A DNA stretch of 64,000 nt, taken from the NCBI RefSeq assembly GCF_019160155.1, contig NZ_JAFNIH010000025.1, positions 236,220 to 300,219 on the forward strand. Reading direction: 5' to 3'. This DNA comes from Pinisolibacter aquiterrae (lineage in GTDB: Bacteria; Pseudomonadota; Alphaproteobacteria; Rhizobiales; Ancalomicrobiaceae). The position numbers were made by a program, and so were the translations under genes. Shown here piece after piece: positions 39,376 through 49,490 of this stretch. Position 1 is the first letter of the stretch. Each line of letters starts with the position of its first letter. The notes beneath the pieces were generated by a model. It made no database searches, was not told the origin of the DNA, and saw nothing but the letters and a program-made list of their open reading frames with translations.

Positions 39376-39606
39376 TGCGCCATCGCGCCGCGCCTCGTCC
39401 GCCGCTCGATGGCCCCGGCGGCGGCGAAGACGGCGGTCCCCCTGCGATCGGCGCGTGTTCGCGAAAGATTCTCGCGAAATCCGTATATTCGCCCATTGCC
39501 GGATCGGCTCACGATGCCGACATGTTCGAAAGGCCGCCGACGTAACGCCGGAGGCGGAATCCCTTTTCCAGACGCGGGCTCGCCTCGCGACGTCAGGAGG
39601 TTCCCC
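39376..39606 (+). promoter_or_regulatory. Leader with inverted repeat before the BA14K gene
   Basis: TTCGCGA-N7-TCGCGAA (39458-39478) is directly followed by TATATT (39484-39489), which looks like a -10 element with a possible operator beside it. The rest of the leader up to the ATG shows no gene. Confidence 0.45.
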
Positions 39607-40074
39607 ATGCGTATCTCGACCCGTATCGCCGCCGTCTTCCTGGCCGCCACGGTCGGGCTGATGCCTGCCGTCGCGTCGGCCCAGACCTTCTTCCCGCCCG
39701 TCGGCGCCGCCCCCGGTGGGCGTCCCGGCCCCGGCCCGGGTGTGCGTCCGGGCGGTCCGGGCTTCCATCCGGGTGGCCCCGGCGTGCGTCCGGGCGGCCC
39801 GGGCTTCCGTCCCGGCGGCACCGGCATGCATCGTCCGCCTCCGCCGCGCTACTACGGCGGGCGCTACTATCGTGACGACGGTTGGGATCCCGGCGCGGCC
39901 GCCGCCGCCGGCATCATCGGCCTCGCGGTCGGTGCCATCGCCGCCGGCGCCGCCTCTCAGGCCGCCACCGACGACGGCCATGTCGATCGCTGCCTGCGGC
40001 GCTATCGCTCCTACGATCCGTCGACCGACGCCTATCGCGGCTACGACGGTCGCCTGCATCGCTGCCGTCTGTGA
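39607..40074 (+). CDS. BA14K-family exported protein with Gly/Pro repeats
   Basis: The 155-residue protein has a signal peptide cut near ASA-QTFF (about 25). Residues 33-75 are a Gly/Pro region with repeats such as RPGGPGF and HPGGPGVRPGG. A hydrophobic segment (about 97-115) follows, and the C-terminus CLRRYRSYDPSTDAYRGYDG matches the BA14K motif. Brucella BA14K is an immunoreactive surface protein. Here it is probably envelope-associated; the biochemical role is unknown. Confidence 0.8.
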   Translation: MRISTRIAAVFLAATVGLMPAVASAQTFFPPVGAAPGGRPGPGPGVRPGGPGFHPGGPGVRPGGPGFRPGGTGMHRPPPPRYYGGRYYRDDGWDPGAAAAAGIIGLAVGAIAAGAASQAATDDGHVDRCLRRYRSYDPSTDAYRGYDGRLHRCRL

Positions 40075-40155
40075 CGGCACCGGCGTGACGCGCCGCCGCC
40101 CGCTCCCTGCGGCGACGCGGCACACCCCGGAGACGGCATCCCCTGGAGATCTCCG

Positions 40156-40179
40156 TCGACGCGCCCTCGGGCGCGTCGA
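40156..40179 (+). terminator. Hairpin between BA14K gene and the opposing gene
   Basis: Perfect arms TCGACGCGCC (40156-40165) and GGCGCGTCGA (40170-40179) surround CTCG, and the run TTGCGTTT follows. It lies between convergent genes. Confidence 0.6.
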
Positions 40180-40231
40180 TTGCGTTTCCGCCCCCCGTCA
40201 CGCCCGCCCGAGCCGCGACGCACAGGGCGGA

Positions 40232-41098
40232 TCAGAACAGGCTCTCGTCGTTGCGAATCGCGGCCGAGAGGCGATCGACCGTCGCGATCGCCGCGAGGAC
40301 ACGCCGGATGCCCTCCGCGATCGCCCGCCCGCGCGCGTCGACCCCGCGCCACGCCACATCGCCGCCCGGCGGCACGATCTCGACCAGCCCGACCCCGCCG
40401 ATCACCAGCGCGTCGTCGCGCGCGATGCCGATCACCCGGCCGTCGCGGGGCGCGACCACCGCCTCGCCGTCGACCCGTCCAACCGTCATACCGCGATAGA
40501 CCATGCGCCCGACCTCGAACGGGGTCCGCCAACGCCCGGCGCAGGGCGACCGCATCTCCGGTCCGCCGGCCGCGTCGCCCCCGCCGTCGCCCTCGCCTGC
40601 GACCGGCCCGCGCCAGACCGCCCGCCCGGCCGCCTCGCCCCGGCTCTCCACCGCGACGTCGCAATGCCCTCCGGCGACGAACCCCGGCCCGACGCCGATC
40701 GCCACCCCGGCGAGCCCGCGCAGGTCCGCTCGCTCCCGCCCCCCTTGCGGCCGCGCGTCGATCAGCACGTCCGCCGCCCGGATCGCCAGAACCTCGTTGA
40801 GATCGAGATCGACCACCGCGACCCGCCGGGGCTCCGACAGGATCACCGCCAGCTCGAACCCGTCGTCGGCCCGGATCGCCTCGACCCCCTCGAGCGTCGC
40901 CGCCTCGCCGTGGGCGGCGTCGTCGAACGCCATCCCCCGCCGCAGAACCATCCGCGCCGGATCCCGAACCAGGACGACGCGACGCCCCGCCTCGGTCAGC
41001 CGCAAGGCGATCGCCGAGGCGATCTCGTCACTGCCCAGGACCACGACGAAGGACACCCCGTCTCGGCCGAGAAAGTCGGCGATCCGCGTTCTGTTCAT
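40232..41098 (-). CDS. EF2563/YqeB-family protein (molybdenum hydroxylase maturation)
   Basis: The 288-residue protein resembles the EF2563/YqeB family, tied by genome context to selenium-dependent molybdenum hydroxylases. It has an NAD-like start (VVVLGSDEIASAIALRLTEA), VLIDARPQGG in place of the family's usual VDAR segment, then VAIGVGPGFVAGGHCDVAVE and RGEAAGRAVWRG. The C-terminal biotinyl-like region is VVAPRDGRVIGI. The assignment rests on these motifs only. No molybdenum hydroxylase, selD or XdhC is nearby, so the partner is unknown. Confidence 0.65.
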   Translation of the reverse strand: MNRTRIADFLGRDGVSFVVVLGSDEIASAIALRLTEAGRRVVLVRDPARMVLRRGMAFDDAAHGEAATLEGVEAIRADDGFELAVILSEPRRVAVVDLDLNEVLAIRAADVLIDARPQGGRERADLRGLAGVAIGVGPGFVAGGHCDVAVESRGEAAGRAVWRGPVAGEGDGGGDAAGGPEMRSPCAGRWRTPFEVGRMVYRGMTVGRVDGEAVVAPRDGRVIGIARDDALVIGGVGLVEIVPPGGDVAWRGVDARGRAIAEGIRRVLAAIATVDRLSAAIRNDESLF

Positions 41099-41431
41099 CT
41101 TCCCCCCGATGTCTCGCCTCCCAGTCTAGCGCCCGCGACGGCGCGACCGAAGCGCGAAGCCGAAAGAACGGACCACCCGCGACCTCATGACCGAGGCGAG
41201 GACCAGAGCCGGCGCCGGCGCCGCGCCGCGCGCGAAGCCTCACCCCCGCTTCCCGCGACGCCGCAGAAGTCGTTGACCGATCGAACGAATGAGCTATGGT
41301 CGGCCGTCCTTCCGGTCGAACAATCCGGGCGCGGACGGCGCGTCCTCGCGGCGGCCGTCGCGTTCGGCGTTTCGGCCGACGGCCAATCCCGCCGCCGCAA
41401 TTTCGGCCATGTTTCGGCCGACGGATCTCCC
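41099..41431 (+). promoter_or_regulatory. opgGH upstream region with promoter and direct repeats
   Basis: TTGACC (41273-41278) and TATGGT (41295-41300) are 16 bases apart and form a good promoter. GTTTCGGCCGACGG then occurs twice exactly (41369-41382 and 41411-41424), 42 bases apart, with a shorter TTTCGGCCA at 41401. The second copy ends seven bases before the opgG start. The repeats could bind a regulator or form leader RNA. No gene is seen. Confidence 0.55.
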
Positions 41432-42967
41432 ATGGATCGCCGAGACTTTCTGACCTCGTCCCTGGCCTGCGCGGCGGCTCACGCCTTCGCGTCCCTCGCG
41501 GTCGCCACCCCGGCCGCCGCCCAGACGCCCACGACGGCGCCGCCCCAGGACCAGCCCTTCGGCTATCAGGCCCTGAAGGAGGAGGCGCGTCTGCGCTCCA
41601 CCAAACCCTGGGTCGAGCCGGCCGGCCGCATTCCCGCCCGCTTCGCCGACCTCGGCTTCGAGCAGTATCGCGAGATCCGCTGGCGCCGCGACCTCTTCGT
41701 CTGGCGCGGCGAGAATCGCGGTTTCGCGCTGGAGCCGCTGCCGGCCGGATCGGTCTACAAGCTCGCCGTCGACGTCTATCTGGTCGAGAACGGTCTCGCC
41801 CTGCCGATCTCCTTCGATCGCGAGCGATTCGACTGGGGCCGCACCTCGCCGCCCGAGGACGGCGTCGCCCTGCCCTTCTCCGGCGTCAAGCTGCATCGCC
41901 CGGCCGAGGCCGATCGCTGGCCCGAATTCGCCGTGTTCCAGGGCGCGAGCTATTTCAAGGCGACCACCCGCGACCTGCGCTACGGCCTGACCGCGCGGGG
42001 CCTCGCCATCGACACCGCCTCTCCGGACGGCGAGGAGTTCCCCACCTTCACCCGCTTCTACGTCGAGAAGCCGGAGGAGAACGCCCAGTCGATCCGCCTC
42101 TACGCCCTGCTCGAGTCGAAGAGCCTGACCGGCGCCTACCGCATCACCCTGCGCCAGGGCGCGGAGGTCGCCACCGACGTCGAGCTGACGCTGTTCCCGC
42201 GCGTCGACCTCGGCCACGTCGGCCTCGGCGCCCTCAACTCGATGTTCCTCTACGGCCCGATCGGCCGCACCCGCCAGGACGACATCCGCCCGGCGGTCCA
42301 TCTGAGCGACGGGCTCGCGGTCAAGACCGGCGCCGGCGAGCGCCTGTGGCGGCCGCTCGCCAATCCGACCACCCTGCAGATCTCCGCCTTCGGCGACGAG
42401 AACCCGCTCGGCTTCGGTCTCGCCCAGCGCGCCCGCACCTTCGCCGACTTCCAGGACATCGAGCAGCGCTGGGAACAGCGCCCCTCCGCCTGGGTCGAGC
42501 CGGTCGGCGACTGGGGCAAGGGGTCGGTGGTGCTGGTCGAGATCCCCTCCGACAGCCAGATCCACGAGAACATCGTCGCCTATTGGCGCCCGGTCGCCAA
42601 ATTGCCGGCGGGCCAGGAGTTCTCGGCCGCCTATCGCCTCCATTGGCAGGCCTCGGGGCTCGAGCCGACCGATCTCGCCCGCGTCTCCGCCAGCCGCGAG
42701 GGGCGCGGCGGCACCGACGCGCGCCGCCGCTTCGCCATCGATTTCGTCGGTCCGACGCCGCCGACCGGCGAGCTGCACCTCGCCGTCTCCGCCTCCGCCG
42801 GCAAGATCGTCGCGCCGATGATCGTGCCGAACCCGGCCGCCGGCGGCCACCGCGTCACCTTCGATCTCGAACCCGGCAATGCCTCGCTGGTCGAGCTGCG
42901 CGTCCAACTGACCGACGGCAACCGCCCGGTCAGCGAGACCTGGCTCTACCGCTGGGTCGCCGCCTGA
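41432..42967 (+). CDS. opgG: Glucan biosynthesis protein OpgG (MdoG)
   Basis: The 511-residue periplasmic protein is needed to make osmoregulated periplasmic glucans. A twin-arginine-like signal (DRRDFLTSS) and hydrophobic stretch lead to a cut near AAA-QTPTT. The MdoG domain follows with PFGYQALKEEARLRSTKPW, FRDLGF-like FADLGFEQYR, YFKATTRDLRYGLTARGLAI and GVRE-region ending NRPVSETWLYRW. A Tat signal is more usual in the paralogue OpgD, but the adjacent opgH argues for OpgG. Confidence 0.9.
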   Translation: MDRRDFLTSSLACAAAHAFASLAVATPAAAQTPTTAPPQDQPFGYQALKEEARLRSTKPWVEPAGRIPARFADLGFEQYREIRWRRDLFVWRGENRGFALEPLPAGSVYKLAVDVYLVENGLALPISFDRERFDWGRTSPPEDGVALPFSGVKLHRPAEADRWPEFAVFQGASYFKATTRDLRYGLTARGLAIDTASPDGEEFPTFTRFYVEKPEENAQSIRLYALLESKSLTGAYRITLRQGAEVATDVELTLFPRVDLGHVGLGALNSMFLYGPIGRTRQDDIRPAVHLSDGLAVKTGAGERLWRPLANPTTLQISAFGDENPLGFGLAQRARTFADFQDIEQRWEQRPSAWVEPVGDWGKGSVVLVEIPSDSQIHENIVAYWRPVAKLPAGQEFSAAYRLHWQASGLEPTDLARVSASREGRGGTDARRRFAIDFVGPTPPTGELHLAVSASAGKIVAPMIVPNPAAGGHRVTFDLEPGNASLVELRVQLTDGNRPVSETWLYRWVAA

Positions 42968-42982
42968 TCCCTTCCTCGCGCC

Positions 42983-45274
42983 ATGCGGAATGACCCCGTG
43001 ACCACGGACGCATCCCTCACCTCCCCCGCCGCCGTCCTCGCTCCGGTGCCCCCGGAAGCGCCGATGGCCATGCCGGTGCAGAAGCTCGACGTCTGGAACG
43101 GCCGGCCGCCGACCGAGGTCGACCGCCCGACCGGCGTCGTCACGCGTCTGGTGCGTCTCTTCGTCTTCGGCCTGGGCTTCCTGATCTCCGCCTATGGCGT
43201 GCGCGAGATGGTGGGCGTCGTCTCCGCCGGCGGCATCGTCGGCCTGGAATGGCCGCTGATTCTCTTCTTCGGCCTGACCTTCTCCTGGATCGCCCTCTCC
43301 GCCGCCTCCGGCATCGCCGGCTTCTTCGCCGGCTTCTTCGAGCGCCGCCCGAAGAATCTCGATCGCCCACTCGACGCCATGACCGCGCTGGTCATGCCCG
43401 TCTACAACGAGAGCCCGGCCCGCACCATCGGCGCGCTCGAGGCCATGGCCGAGGAGATCATCGCCCTCGGCGAGGGCCGGCATTTCGAGATCTTCGTGTG
43501 TTCCGACACCACCGACCAGACCGCCTGGGTCGAGGAGGAACTGGCGATCGACCGCCTGCGCCATCGCCTCGGCGATCGCATGGCGGTGTGGTATCGCCGC
43601 CGCCACAAGAACGTCGCCCGCAAGGCCGGCAACATCCAGGACTTCGTCACCCGCTGGGGCGACCGCTACGACCACATGCTGGTGCTCGACGCCGACAGTC
43701 TGATGATGGGCACCACCATCGTCACCCTGGCGCGCCTGATGGAGGACGACGCCAAGGCCGGGATCATCCAGACCCTGCCGGTGATCGTCAATCGCAACAC
43801 GCTCTTCGCCCGTCTCCAACAGTTCGCCGGCAGCATCTACGGGCCGGTAATCGCCCGCGGCCTCGCCGTCTGGCACGGCCGCGACGGCAACTACTGGGGT
43901 CACAACGCCATCATCCGCACCAAGGCCTTCGCCGAGGCCTGCGGCCTGCCGGATCTGCCGGGCCGCAAGCCCTTCGGCGGTCACGTCATGAGCCACGACT
44001 TCGTCGAGGCGGCGCTGATCCGGCGCGGCGGCTGGGCCGTCTACATGGTGCCGTGGCTGGCGGGATCCTACGAGGAGAGCCCGCCCTCGCTCCTCGACGT
44101 CGCCATGCGCGACCGCCGCTGGGCCCAGGGCAATCTCCAGCACATGGCCCTGCTCGGCACGCGCGGCCTCGTCTGGCCGTCGCGGGTGCACTTCTCCACC
44201 GGCATCATGAGCTATCTCGCCTCGCCGATCTGGCTGATGCTGCTGCTGGTCGGCTTGGCGCTGGCCTTGCAGGCGCGGTTCATCCGGCCGGAATATTTCT
44301 CCAAGGAATTCTCGCTCTATCCGGCCTGGCCGCGCTTCGATTCGGAGCGCGCGGTGTCGCTCTTCCTCGTCACCATGGGCGTGCTCTTGCTGCCCAAGGT
44401 GCTGGGCGTGATCGAATCGCTGATCCGCGGCAACGTCCGCCGCCGCTCCGGCGGCGCGATCGCCATCGTCGTCGGCATGGTGCTGGAGACGCTGATCTCG
44501 GCACTGGTCGCCCCGGTGATGATGCTGCTCCAGTCGCGCCACGTCGCCGAGATCCTGCTCGGCCGCGATTCCGGTTGGAAGACCCAGCGCCGCGACGACG
44601 GCGGCATCCCGCTGGCCGAGGTCATCCGCCACCATTGGCAGCACGCGACCATCGGCGTCGTCATGACCTTCGCGGCCTATGTGATCTCGCCGGCGATCCT
44701 CGCCTGGATGTCGCCGACGGTGATAGGCCTGATGCTGGCGGTGCCGATCTCCTGGGCCTCAGGCTCGCTCGCCGCCGGCCTCGCGCTGAAGAAGATCCAC
44801 CTCCTCCTCATCCCCGAGGAGACCGACCCCCCCGCCATTCTCGCCGCCGCCCGTGCCGCCCAGCAGCTCGCGGAAGCCGAGTTGCCGGAGGTCGAAGACG
44901 GCCTCACCTCGGTGGTGGAGAACCCGGTCGCCCGCGCCGTCCATGCCCGCATGCACCTGCCGCCGCCGCTGCGCGCGCGCGGCAAGCCCGAGCTCGAGCC
45001 GGTGATGGCCGCCGCCAAGATCCACGAGGCGACCAATTTCGCCGAGGTCCTCTCCTGGCTCGGACCGAAGGAGCGCATGGCGGTGCTGTGCGAGCCGGAG
45101 CTGATCAAGTCGATCGACCGGCTGATCGTGACGCCCGAGCCGCCGCCCAACCTCGTCGCCCTCGAGGAACGTCGCGTTCAACCCTATCCGGCCGAAGTCC
45201 CGCCCCAGGCCCACGAGTTCGTGGGCGAGAGCGAGACGGAGACCACGCCCGAGACGTCCCCCACCGGCGGCTGA
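42983..45274 (+). CDS. opgH: Glucan glucosyltransferase OpgH (MdoH)
   Basis: The 763-residue inner-membrane family-2 glucosyltransferase polymerises UDP-glucose into the glucan backbone. Two spans lie at about 52-75 and 85-110. The catalytic domain follows with ALVMPVYNESP, VLDADSLMMG (DxD-like), SHDFVEAALI and RRWAQGN as the QxxRW-like motif. A cluster of C-terminal spans follows (about 400-610). It starts 15 bases after opgG. Confidence 0.93.
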   Translation: MRNDPVTTDASLTSPAAVLAPVPPEAPMAMPVQKLDVWNGRPPTEVDRPTGVVTRLVRLFVFGLGFLISAYGVREMVGVVSAGGIVGLEWPLILFFGLTFSWIALSAASGIAGFFAGFFERRPKNLDRPLDAMTALVMPVYNESPARTIGALEAMAEEIIALGEGRHFEIFVCSDTTDQTAWVEEELAIDRLRHRLGDRMAVWYRRRHKNVARKAGNIQDFVTRWGDRYDHMLVLDADSLMMGTTIVTLARLMEDDAKAGIIQTLPVIVNRNTLFARLQQFAGSIYGPVIARGLAVWHGRDGNYWGHNAIIRTKAFAEACGLPDLPGRKPFGGHVMSHDFVEAALIRRGGWAVYMVPWLAGSYEESPPSLLDVAMRDRRWAQGNLQHMALLGTRGLVWPSRVHFSTGIMSYLASPIWLMLLLVGLALALQARFIRPEYFSKEFSLYPAWPRFDSERAVSLFLVTMGVLLLPKVLGVIESLIRGNVRRRSGGAIAIVVGMVLETLISALVAPVMMLLQSRHVAEILLGRDSGWKTQRRDDGGIPLAEVIRHHWQHATIGVVMTFAAYVISPAILAWMSPTVIGLMLAVPISWASGSLAAGLALKKIHLLLIPEETDPPAILAAARAAQQLAEAELPEVEDGLTSVVENPVARAVHARMHLPPPLRARGKPELEPVMAAAKIHEATNFAEVLSWLGPKERMAVLCEPELIKSIDRLIVTPEPPPNLVALEERRVQPYPAEVPPQAHEFVGESETETTPETSPTGG

Positions 45275-45341
45275 CGCCCGCCGGGGCACCTTCCCCCCTC
45301 CAGACGCCGGCCGCGCGCCGCAAGAGCAGGAGATCTGCCCC

Positions 45342-45818
45342 ATGTTCGACGTCCGACGTCTCGCCCTCGCCTCCCTCGTCGCGCTCGTGCCGGCGCTCGC
45401 CGTCGCCGCCGAGCCGGTCCCGAAATATTCCGTCGCCCTGACCCTGTCGCCCGCCGCCGTCGCCAAACTGACGAAAGTGAAGGAACAGGTCACGGTCTCC
45501 GCGCACTATTACGGCATGCCGACCGAGGCGGCCGAGAAGAAGAAGATCCCCAACGAGATCGGCGAGATCGATCTCGGCGACGAGGAGATCACCCGCCCCC
45601 TCGCCGAGCCGCGTGCGGTCTTCGCCTTCGCCGGCAAGGGCTTCGACATGAAGAAGACGAAGTGGATCCATGCCGGCACCTCCGGCATCCTGATCAACGT
45701 CTATTCGGCGCGGCGCTCGGTCGACGACAACATCCTCGATTGCGGCATCTACCAGGACACCGTCGAGCTGGCGATGTCGAAGCCGATCGAGATCGCCTGC
45801 AAGCTCATCGGCGAGTGA
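45342..45818 (+). CDS. Small exported protein of unknown function
   Basis: The 158-residue protein has a clear signal peptide (cut near VAA-EPVPK, residue 22) and a mature domain of about 135 residues with two late Cys (ILDCGIY, EIACKLI). It contains SAHYYGMPT and NIYSARRS-like VYSARRSVDDN. I do not recognise the family. It is 67 bases after opgH on the same strand and could be the third gene of the glucan operon. Confidence 0.65.
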   Translation: MFDVRRLALASLVALVPALAVAAEPVPKYSVALTLSPAAVAKLTKVKEQVTVSAHYYGMPTEAAEKKKIPNEIGEIDLGDEEITRPLAEPRAVFAFAGKGFDMKKTKWIHAGTSGILINVYSARRSVDDNILDCGIYQDTVELAMSKPIEIACKLIGE

Positions 45819-45969
45819 TGCCGAGCGGGGACCGTTCCGACCTGTTCGCGACGCTCCCCGCGAAGGCGAGCCCGAGCGGGCCTCGGCCGGTCGGGCCGTG
45901 ACGCTTCGACATCGGACAGGCCCGACTTTCGCAAGTTCGGTATGAGAGCGGACGAGCGGGACGCGCGCC

Positions 45970-46413
45970 TCAGTGCGGCGCGCCCCACACGCGGATGAAC
46001 CCGCCGTTGCTGCCGCCGTTGACGCAGACCGCCGGCCGCGCCAGCACCACGGTATAGATCCCCGTATCGAAATCGACGCCCGGCGCCCACGTCGCCACGC
46101 ACCAGGCGGACTGGTAGGGATCGCAGCTGCCGCGCGCCATCGTCCCTTGGACGATGGTCGTGCCGTCCTTCTCGAGCCGGAAGGCGACCGACCGCTCGCC
46201 CGCCTTCCAATTGTACCAGACCTCGATCCGCTCGACGCGGATCGGCACGCCCACCTCGAACCGCGATCGATCCGTCCCCGAGCAGGCGGCCGGATTCCAA
46301 TTCTCGTAGAGCGGCGTCTCGGCGGCGGCCGGCGTCGCCATGACGACTGTGAACGCGGCGAGGGGCGCGAGCGCGAAGGCGCGGGCGAGAGCGGCAACGG
46401 AGGCGATCGTCAT
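45970..46413 (-). CDS. Small exported protein of unknown function
   Basis: The 147-residue protein has a signal peptide (cut near AAA-ETPLY, about residue 31). The mature domain contains four Cys (PAACSGT, RGSCDPY, AWCVAT and PAVCVNG) that could form two disulfides. The features VERIEVWYNWKAGE and GVDFDTGIYTVVL suggest a beta-sandwich, but no known family is evident. It faces the other small exported gene head to tail across 150 bases. Confidence 0.65.
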   Translation of the reverse strand: MTIASVAALARAFALAPLAAFTVVMATPAAAETPLYENWNPAACSGTDRSRFEVGVPIRVERIEVWYNWKAGERSVAFRLEKDGTTIVQGTMARGSCDPYQSAWCVATWAPGVDFDTGIYTVVLARPAVCVNGGSNGGFIRVWGAPH

Positions 46414-46525
46414 GGCGCGGTTCCTCCTCGGGCGACGACGACGAGACGCGATCCTCTAGAGGACCCGAAGTGTCGTCCCGCCCGCAACCCGCCGCCATGC
46501 GAGAGATCAAGCGACGGCGCGGGGC

Positions 46526-47685
<1,160 letters not shown>

Positions 47686-47689
<4 letters not shown>

Positions 47690-48768
47690 GAGCGGTCCGG
47701 GAAGAGCAGCGAGGCGTCGCCGTAGGAATAGAAGCGGTAGCGCCGCTCGATCGCATGGGCATAGGCCCGCTTCATCCGGTCGAGCCCGGCGAAGGCCGAG
47801 ACCAGCATGAAGAGCGTCGAGCGCGGCAGGTGGAAGTTGGTCATCAGGGCGTCGATCGAGCGCACCGGCCGCCCCGGCGTGATGAAGATGTCGGTGGCGC
47901 CGGCAAAGGCCGAAAGCCGGCCCTCGCCGTCGCAGGCGCTCTCGAGGATCCGGAGCGACGTCGTTCCGACCGCCACGATCCGCCCGCCCGCCGCCCGCAC
48001 GGCGTTGAGCCGCGCCGCGGTCTCGCCCGAGAGCACGCCGCTCTCGAAATGCATGACGTGATCGGCGGTGTCGTCGACCTTGACCGGCAAGAACGTGCCG
48101 GCGCCCACATGGAGCGTCACGAAATGCCGCTCGACCCCGAGCGCGTCGAGCCGGGCGAACATCGCGTCCGTGAAGTGGAGCCCCGCCGTCGGTGCCGCCA
48201 CCGCGCCCTCCTCGCGCGCATAGATCGTCTGATAGTCGCGCTCGTCCTGGGCGTCGACGCCGCGCTTGGCGCCGATATAGGGCGGCAGCGGCATCGAGCC
48301 GATCGCGTGGATCGCCTGATCGAGATCGGGCCCGGCGAGATCGAAGGCGAGATCGACCACGCCGTCCTCGCTCTTGGCCGTGACCGTCGCCCAGACCTCA
48401 CCGAGGAGGCACACCCGGCCCGCCTCGCCGAAGATCACGCGGTCGCCGACCTTGAGGCGCTTGCCCGGCCGCGCGAAGGCTCGCCAATGGGCCGCGCCGG
48501 CGCGCTCGATCAGATTGAAGACGACCGCCGTCCGGGCCTCACCACGCACGCGGATGCCCGAGAGCTCGGCCGGGATCACCTTGGTGTCGTTGAAGACGAG
48601 CGCATCGCCGGGCCGGAGCCACGCGGGCAGATCGCCGACGGTCGCGTCGGTGAACTCGGGCTCGCCTCCGGGCGCGACCACGAGCAGCCGCGCGCTCTCG
48701 CGCGGGGTGGCCGGGCGGAGGGCGATGAGATCGTCGGGAAGGTCGAAATCGAAGAGGTCGACGCGCAT
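47686..48768 (-). CDS. queA: S-adenosylmethionine:tRNA ribosyltransferase-isomerase QueA
   Basis: The 360-residue enzyme builds the epoxyqueuosine ring on tRNA from SAM, directly after Tgt. It starts [57 protein letters not shown] and [16 protein letters not shown] are family motifs. The start at 48768 was taken because the family begins at this point; the longer frame upstream is not protein-like. Its stop overlaps the tgt start. Confidence 0.96.
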
Positions 48769-48864
48769 GGCACCGTCATATGCGGCCGGACGGCGGGACG
48801 CCAGCCTTCGTGTGACGCGAAACGGCCGGAGCATCCGCCCCGGCCGCCTCGAAACTCGATCCCT

Positions 48865-48917
48865 GATCGCCGATCCCTCGGCGATCACGCCGCGATCATT
48901 CGCCGATCACTCGGCGA
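48865..48917 (-). terminator. Two hairpins at the 3' end of the ppi gene
   Basis: GATCGCCGA/TCGGCGATC around TCCC (48865-48886) and TCGCCGA/TCGGCGA around TCAC (48900-48917) are both perfect. In the second, the loop holds the ppi stop codon (48907-48909). They lie between ppi and queA, so they may cut or stabilise the message inside this operon. Confidence 0.55.
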
Positions 48918-49383
48918 TGTCGGCCATGACCTTCACCGAGATCATCTTGTCCGGGTTCACGACCGGCTCGCCGCGCTTGATCTTGTCGACGTTCTCCATG
49001 CCTTCGACGACCTTGCCCCACACCGTGTACTGGCGGTTGAGGAAGCTGGCGTCGTCGAAGCAGATGAAGAACTGCGAATTGGCCGAATTCGGGTTCTGGG
49101 CGCGCGCCATCGAGGCGGTGCCGCGCACGTGCGGCTCGGCGTTGAACTCGGCCTTGAGGTCCGGGTACTTCGAGCCGCCGGTGCCGCGGCCGAGCGGGCA
49201 GCCGGTCTGGGCCATGAAGCCCTCGATCACGCGGTGGAAGACGATCCCGTCGTAGAACCCTTCACGCGCCAGCTTCTTGATGTGGGCGACGTGGTTGGGG
49301 GCGAGGTCGGGGCGCATGGCGATGACGACGCGGCCCTGGGTGGTTTCGATGACGAGGGTGTTTTCCGGGTCGAGAGCGGTCAT
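48907..49383 (-). CDS. ppiB: Cyclophilin-type peptidyl-prolyl isomerase
   Basis: The 158-residue cytoplasmic cyclophilin, without a signal peptide, has the active-site features FHRVIEGFMAQTGCP (Arg and Phe), GTASMARAQNPNSANSQFF and LNRQYTVWGKVVEGM. It speeds up prolyl bond rotation during folding. The upstream position relative to queA-tgt is common in the Hyphomicrobiales. The ATG at 49383 matches the family start. Confidence 0.93.
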   Translation of the reverse strand: MTALDPENTLVIETTQGRVVIAMRPDLAPNHVAHIKKLAREGFYDGIVFHRVIEGFMAQTGCPLGRGTGGSKYPDLKAEFNAEPHVRGTASMARAQNPNSANSQFFICFDDASFLNRQYTVWGKVVEGMENVDKIKRGEPVVNPDKMISVKVMADIAE

Positions 49384-49490
49384 GAGTGGCTCGGTCCTTG
49401 CGATTGGAGCAGGTCGGGGCGTCCGAGGCGTTTCCCGACGGTGTCGAGCCTTATCGACCGAAACCGTGTCGAGGGCAACGAGGGATTTCC

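Noticed and set aside
35507..39496. A minus-strand open frame of 1329 codons opposite nrdJ
   Set aside because: Its translation is low-complexity (runs of Gly, Ala, Val, Asp, Arg) and it lies exactly opposite a well-conserved gene. It is a GC-rich shadow.
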